DNA of 64,000 bases, from NCBI GenBank assembly GCA_019009955.1, contig CM032230.1:110971001-111035000 (forward strand), written 5' to 3'. The DNA is from Riptortus pedestris (lineage: Eukaryota; Arthropoda; Insecta; Hemiptera; Alydidae). Under the pieces are notes generated by a model. It was not told the origin of the DNA. It worked only from the letters and a program-made list of their open reading frames with translations, and did no database searches. Positions 58,305-64,000 of the stretch are shown here, piece after piece. Each line of letters starts with the position of its first letter. The first letter of the stretch is position 1. Position numbers and translations under genes: made by a program.

Positions 58305-58525
58305 TACCCGAGGCTCAGGTTAGCCATATGAGCTAAAGAGTTTGCCTTAATCTCACACGGTAAATCTAGAGTGGCGAGTTCGATCCCCGCCTGGGCAATA
58401 GGAATTTATTTAGTGACGAACTCATGAAATAAAATCTTTAGCTAGAAAAGTGTAGTAGCCTGTAGATAACCCGTCCCGATTAGGCTTAGTAGCTCAAAGT
58501 GGACTTTAATAAATAATGAATAAAT
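58305..58525 (+). mobile_element. tRNA-derived SINE (family S), reference copy
   Basis: The head contains a B box within GGCGAGTTCGATCCCCGCC, whose flanks pair as a T-arm, and about 45 bases upstream an A-box-like 'ttagccatatgagctaaag'. The body follows ('atttatttagtgacgaactcatgaaataaaatctt', 'gtagataacccgtcccg') and it ends 'agtggactttaataaataatgaataaatt', an ATAA-rich tail. SINEs of this type are transcribed by RNA polymerase III from the internal A and B boxes and moved by a partner LINE; the partner is not known here. Confidence 0.7.
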
Positions 58526-59639
58526 TGAATAATGTTCAGTTTGTGAAAGTCCTCAAATTGAAGAATATTTTCCAGGGACATTAAGTCATTACTTGTGGCT
58601 ATAAACTTCTTCAATTATTGCTGCCTATGATAGCTGTATTGTGAACATTTCAATATCAAAATTTTATTCCGTCCAATATAAGTTCCTGGCAGTATTCACA
58701 AACTTATCCGGATTTTATTATACTCATTAACATCGAATCTTCAATTGCATTTAATAATGTTAACCAAATTAAATCGATATAGGGAAATCTTTTACATCAG
58801 GTAACCCTTCCAATCAATTTTAGAAATGAATATTGCTTACGTGTAACACCAGCATTCACGGACATCCTTATGGGAGTTGGCATGATTTCTTAATATAAAG
58901 CGGTAATTAATTTTATGTATTTTCAGTAAAACGTCTTCAAGATGAACATTTACCTCCCAATTTGTACATCTCTTGTAGAAAAAAAAATTATTATTCAACA
59001 AAAAACTAACATTTCTGCATCAATGATATTCTGAAAGACGATATTCAAGAGAAAATTGACAGTTCTAAATTAGTCTATATGAAAAACATATTGATGAATT
59101 CAAAAATAAATGAGAAACAATGTATATATTTAGAAAAGCCGTTCAGATCAAGCTAAAGCAGCCGCTTGAATTAAAATGCTGAAAAACTAGTTCCAAAAAC
59201 TTAACGAGTCGTATGAGAATAGAACCAAAATACTTTAAGATCAGCACAAACCCAATTGAAAATAACACATAAAATTGAATACATTACAAAATTTGTATGG
59301 TTTCTAACTCATAAATCTACAATTTAATAGGTAATTTGGTAGTTTCTTTAGTTTGGTTGATTAAGAAGAATGCTGGATCAGTAACTGAGCTTTAAAAATG
59401 AAAACAATTTCATAAATGGAACATTTTAATAAAATGATTGAGGTGGAAGCAATAAAATATGTATCTTTTAATTAAATCAGTGTAGTAGGAAACAGGATTA
59501 CATTTGGGATATAGGTCAAATCGATTGGCAACAAGGAAAAACAAATAAAAAGAGTCAAAGTAAAGGTAAAATGAAATTGAAATAAAATAAGACACAGTAT
59601 AATATTTACAAAATTAATTGTTTGATTAATGAACTTCCA
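58526..59639. other. Unassigned AT-rich stretch
   Basis: No recognisable feature. Confidence 0.5.
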
Positions 59640-59800
59640 CATATGATGAATATCTACATGTTATCACCTTTTTTCTCAGCAGGGTAGAAGTAAGGATTTT
59701 ATTTACTGAGGTTTTCATTAAATAGTAATTGCCCACATGGAGATAAAACCTTAGATCTGGATTGATCTGTGGCCAATACCTTGACTCAAACGGCTGGCCT
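59640..59800 (-). mobile_element. SINE-like copy (family S), degenerate
   Basis: 'ctacatgttatcaccttttttctcagcagggtagaagtaaggattttattta' and 'actgaggttttcattaaatagtaattgcc' match the body; 'cttagatctggattgatctgtggcc' stands where the head should be. 'aacggctggcctgac' is the head end. Confidence 0.5.
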
Positions 59801-59805
59801 GACTA

Positions 59806-59975
59806 TCCATTGTTGTTATTTATACACGTACATTATTGTGGTAAGGCGCCGTCATTTTCAAGACATTGTGGGTCTAAGGATTTTATACAAAATAAAAATC
59901 GTTTTGCCCAAGTGAGAATCGAACCTACAAGTCTAGGTCTATCAAATAAGAGAAATCAGCTGAAGGACAAATATT
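59806..59975 (-). mobile_element. SINE-like copy (family S), adjacent
   Basis: 'gacattgtgggtctaaggattttatac' and 'gcccaagtgagaatcgaacctacaagtctaggt' match body and head; the reverse complement of 'gagaatcgaacc' (ggttcgattctc) is a good B box. It lies head-to-tail with the copy to its left. Confidence 0.55.
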
Positions 59976-61964
59976 TTCCGGGCAGGATATTACTGGCGAT
60001 TTTAAAAATTATCTAGTTTATACACTTCCTACCTCAACATTTACATAAACTACTTTAAGATGGATGTACATAATACGGTCCCTTCCTTGGGGCAAATATC
60101 CGCCGATGGTAGTTGGCTTGAGATTTATGAACGCTTTACGACCATGAAGAAAAAATGTAGTAATAAAAAAAGCAGAGCCATAACGGAAAAATAAATTAGT
60201 AATACTCCGAAAGACCTAGAAGCCATTTGGAAAAGTCTGGGGAACAGACATTGACTTATTTACGCTTTCAGACACCTATAAACCCCTTTACTGCAACAGT
60301 AATAGTTTTCATTGCAACGGCCAAAGTTCTTTGGTTTTAACTCCTTCGTTTTCAATACTAAATCCCTAAAAGCATAAAGTGAATACGGGATAAGTTATAG
60401 TGGAAATTCCTTACTACTATTTCTACTAAAACTATTTCTACTATTACTAATTGATTACTATTTCTCAACTCGTCTCCTAGGCCTCTAGAAATCTCATACT
60501 CGCCTCTTAGTTCCTAGTCCCAATCTAATAATCCATAATTTTTGGGAGACAAAACTCTCGGTTGCTCTTAACAGATAACAGTTAGTAGTAGAATCCTAAA
60601 CGTAACTCACTAAATTAAATTCCTAGTCCTACCGTTGGCAGAAAATGTAATCTATGGATGACATTCTGGTCAACGCAGAAAATAGACGTTCGTTAAACAA
60701 GTAACAGTCATTTTACACGGAAGTTGAAAATCACGTATATGAGAGTAGATTCAAATGCATGTTCAAGTAAGTTGCTGCTTAAGATATGCTCAGGACTAGC
60801 AGTAATCCGGAGCCATAACGAGGTTATTTATTCTGCCTGAAATATAATAAACTTTTAAAATTGAAGAGGTGAATATTAAATATAATGTGAAATTTTCTAA
60901 AAAAAAACAAACAAAAAAAAAAGAAACTGTTATTTTTGTCCATTTGTTGACAAAGATATGGGGTTAAATACAAAAGGACATAAAAATTATTCACGGAAGA
61001 AGTTATATCATTTCATTAACAAATAAGAATATAACTTCTTTTTTCTAGATTTCGTTAGTTAAAAATTTCTTTATTAAGTATAAATTTTGCAGATTAGGGA
61101 GTTAAAAGTTTGAAATAGAAATAAATATCAGTCATACAGAATCAGTGTGAACAAAGCAGATTACACTCGTGTTCATATGATATAAAGTTGAAGGAATTGT
61201 TCATTTTTCCTGAAGTAAGAGGCTTACCTAAACAATTTAAATTTAAGCTGGACTTAAGATGTGTAGCAATATAACGGTTTCATATTATACTCGTATAATA
61301 GAGTAACAGTTGGAGTGTATTTAATTGTCGCCGTTTGCTCTTTTTCAGCTCTTAGATCAGCAAGACGTAAGAACATTCGATAATTAGGACATTATTAGTG
61401 AGCTATTTACAATATTTATGGTAACTAGGTGGAAGTTAAATGAAGGCTGAATACGAATGAATACAAATAAATCCATTAATGGTGTTTAGGCCAGAAATAT
61501 ATAGAATTGCCAGCGTTCCTCGATCGTTTCCTCTTTCTGATACGATTTTGAATTTTAACATTTTACATGAAACAAAATCCGCTAAAAGACTACGATTTAT
61601 ATATTGTAAAGAGGAATAGTGAAACAAAATGTTTTTCACATCATTCTTTATGTTCAAGTAACAAGAGACATTTTTAAATCGAACAAATTTTGAGATTTAC
61701 CAATTTAATTAAGTATAGAATTTAACGTGGAGTACAATTAATTTCATATATAGTATTCATTCAAGTTTCAAATTTTCTATAACTTCGCTGTTTATATGGA
61801 ACGTATCAATCTACGTTAAAATTAAGAAAATTGAATATAACATTGAACTAACAGCAAACAGACGAAAAGGTTTTTTTTTTTTTTTTTTTTTTAATTTGGC
61901 TGAGATAATTGCCTTTATTTGTAGAAGCTCTACAAATTAAAGAACGATGGCTAATTTTTATCTT
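59976..61964. other. Unassigned AT-rich stretch
   Basis: No repeat family or coding motif was recognised. A T-run lies at about 61870-61892. Confidence 0.5.
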
Positions 61965-62415
61965 TTAGCAGATTTCCCTTAAAAGAAATCAGCTATTGAG
62001 GTCGTACTCATTACGGGATTTTCGAAATTTTTCTTCAAATCTCCATCGATCCTACCTAGGAGATGACGAAAATTAAGTCAGCACAAAATTATATATGTCT
62101 TAAGTTTTCTGATTCACTATAATTTACAGTTCTAGATATAGTAAATAGTTTTCAATAAAATTAATATGTTATATTCAGATGTATTTCTTTAATTGTTTTC
62201 TTTCCGATCTAGATTCTATCTATTCAGCCCTGCGATGTTGGCTGCCTTGTTTGTTTACGATTCCGGCGCTTTGCGTTGTAGATAATTTTAAGTTGTAAAT
62301 TGACTGACAAAATTCTATTTACCGTTTGCATTTATTTGCTTAACATTCACGGCGGTGTTACAAGTATGTAGATTTAGCTGTTGTACACCATCCCGTAGGA
62401 AATCTGCGTGACGGG
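61965..62415 (-). mobile_element. H-family HINE copy 23, internal deletion
   Basis: Hairpin region 'agatttcccttaaaagaaatc' (loop changed), 3' block to 'agtcagcacaaaattatatatg', then a jump into the version-3 region ('gattcactataatttacagttctagatatag'). The 5' end is shortened: 'ggaaatctgcgtgacggg', as if a deletion joined the two GC-containing words, removing 'ttagtttacgcagcccctgc'. Confidence 0.7.
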
Positions 62416-62690
62416 CTTTTTTCTCTTAGACACATCGTAAAATGCAAAGGTTTAGGCCCAGATGGGTTTTAGAGAAGAGATCAACAATAATTCTGTCATA
62501 ATTATTGTAGGCCACTCTTATAAATTATTACTTTTAGTTTTTGGCGAAGAGAACAATCCGCATATATTTGTTAGCTTTGAATAAATTAAAATGTGGTTAC
62601 TTACAAGCTGATACGCAATTTAGTTCTACGAAATCAACATATTTGAAGCAAGAACGTTTTTGTTCATATACATTTTCAGCAAGTCTACTC
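62416..62690. other. Unassigned stretch
   Basis: Nothing recognised. Confidence 0.5.
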
Positions 62691-62708
62691 TAGCACACGT
62701 ATTTAGCA

Positions 62709-62978
62709 ATGTGGATGCCATGTTATCAAGAAGATGTTATCTTGGTCCAGCCATCCCTTAGAATGTCCTCAGCGTCCATATGCTCGTCATTGGGCTGGAA
62801 TCCATATGAGAATGTCTGGAAAGCAGCTCAGACGCTCCAGGAACCTGGAAGCAACAGAATGCAACCTACTCCATCACTGGCTTCCTTGTATATTACTCCA
62901 ACAGAATTTGGACAGCATTTCGAAGAACCCCAAGTGTGTGAACACTTACTTATGCACTTCAGTTGCAGTAATGTTTGA
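62709..62978 (+). pseudogene. Possible Tc1-like transposase C-terminal remnant
   Basis: One frame reads GWNPYENVWKAAQTL, close to the NPIENVW box before the last catalytic acid region of Tc1-type transposases. A second frame continues RNLEATECNLLHHWLPCILL, where 'EW..IPQ' would be expected. Two frames would be needed, the first catalytic residues are not seen and no inverted ends were found. Similarity may be coincidental. Confidence 0.35.
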
Positions 62979-63783
62979 TTATTGGGTTTTTCGCCATTTT
63001 AGATTCTACAAATTACCCGTAACTAAAATTAACACAAATGAGAAGTCCTAATTTGGACGAAAATGAGCAGGGCTACAAAGATATCTAGTGGATGTCATTG
63101 TCATATCCATTAGATTACTTAATAATTAAATAATCAAGAAGAATGTATGAAATTGCCCTCACGAACTAAGTTGTAATGTACCCACTCATCAATAGCTGTA
63201 TGAGCTGACTACAGATGTGCACTAGCAAGTATGAGTATGGAAAGTCCTGGACGTTTAAGAACACTACCGGTTTGTAGACATCAAGAGATTTAGCTATGAG
63301 GACTGAATCAATTTTAAAGGTCAAACAACTTTTTCATTATACTGTTAAAATAACATGTGTTTTCAGTGTATCGTTTGAGTTCGCAAAGTGATACTTTTCT
63401 TTACTAGTACAGAAAAGTAACAGCTGTTATTGGAATATTCCTCATTATACTATCATTCATTGTATATTGCATACTTACTTTACCTGTATTTATTAAATCA
63501 AAACAATGTTTAATAATAGTGCGTATGTTAATAATACCGCAAACAGGTATTAATATAAGTGACAATAAAAATTGCACAATAAATATTAATTTTAAAGTAT
63601 AGGACTATTGCCTATTCTATTTATCTGTTGAATAACCTTTGCAGTTTAATAAACATATGTTTCATATTTTAGAATTCATATCTTTATCTTCTGATTTTTT
63701 TATAAGAATAAAAATATTAAAATATTTACCTTATTTCCTTTTAAGAATAGGTACAGTATAATGAAAAGTCATTTTCAACATAC
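62979..63783. other. Unassigned AT-rich stretch
   Basis: No recognisable feature. Confidence 0.5.
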
Positions 63784-63883
63784 GTACGCAAAGTATCTTT
63801 TCTGTACTCGGTCTTATTCCCGAACTCGGCTTCGCCTCGTACGTGAAACTCGACCTCGTACAGAAAAGATACACTTTGCGTAC
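63784..63883. mobile_element. Short fold-back (MITE-like) element
   Basis: A 100-base near-palindrome: left arm GTACGCAAAGTATCTTTTCT, right arm ending AGAAAAGATACACTTTGCGTAC with a 2-base insertion. The centre holds 'actcggcttcgcctcgtacg', itself partly palindromic. No clear target duplication. Confidence 0.55.
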
Positions 63884-64000
63884 TAGTGATGAAAATAACT
63901 ATATTTTTATTCCAAATGTACGAAGACTAGAAAAAAAAAGCGATCTGTCTAAAATATTTATGAATACACATTGAATCTATGGATATTATTCCTCAAATAT
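63884..64000. other. Window edge, unassigned
   Basis: AT-rich; no feature seen. Confidence 0.4.

Overview
This window is AT-rich eukaryotic, arthropod-like DNA, most probably from an insect; the exact group cannot be fixed from sequence alone. I found no convincing host-gene exon, rRNA, intact tRNA or CRISPR. What can be recognised is almost entirely transposable elements, mostly broken, plus long microsatellites. Many stretches, listed individually, show nothing I can name.

The dominant component is one family of about two dozen copies, called here the H family. It looks like a non-autonomous Helentron/DINE-1-type element (HINE). The 5' end reads TCCGTCACGCAGGGGCTGCG. A subterminal AGCAGATTTCCC near the 5' end is inverted near the 3' end. 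A hairpin (GATTTCCCTTAAGGGAAATC) precedes a 3' GCTAAAA end. An internal AT-rich tract holds a (TA)n microsatellite next to a small hairpin (ACCGCT-AG-AGCGGT). Copies lie in both orientations from 6.7 to 62.4 kb. The copy at 17793-18402 has a matching empty site at about 10582, inside a paralogous repeat. The 5' region occurs in at least three exchangeable versions. Two copies are split by other elements: an RNase H-bearing LINE piece at 36515-37345 and a MITE at 43164-44048.

Other elements, left to right: a 1.05-kb piggyBac-like element with TTAA duplications (3725-4770); three solo LTRs of one family (5872, 41083, 44996); a Helitron-like family with a CTAG end and internal 290-bp repeats (46150-47212), with relatives at 4919, 10005 and 17225; tRNA-derived SINE copies (3360, 32665, 52690, 54300, 58305, 59640, 59806); and non-LTR retrotransposons. 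The non-LTR set comprises I-like RNase H-bearing copies (7468, 21545-24747, 36515, 48040-49941, 49942), an R1-like copy set between (TC)n tracts (26197-27588), and Jockey-like copies (41736-42948, 57675). Two smaller inverted-repeat elements lie at 51126-51480 and 63784-63883.

There is no sign of an operon-like system. The biology here is repeated transposition, nesting and decay. The longest open coding stretch is a 5'-truncated reverse transcriptase/RNase H frame of about 620 codons (48067-49932, minus strand), so that lineage was probably active fairly recently.
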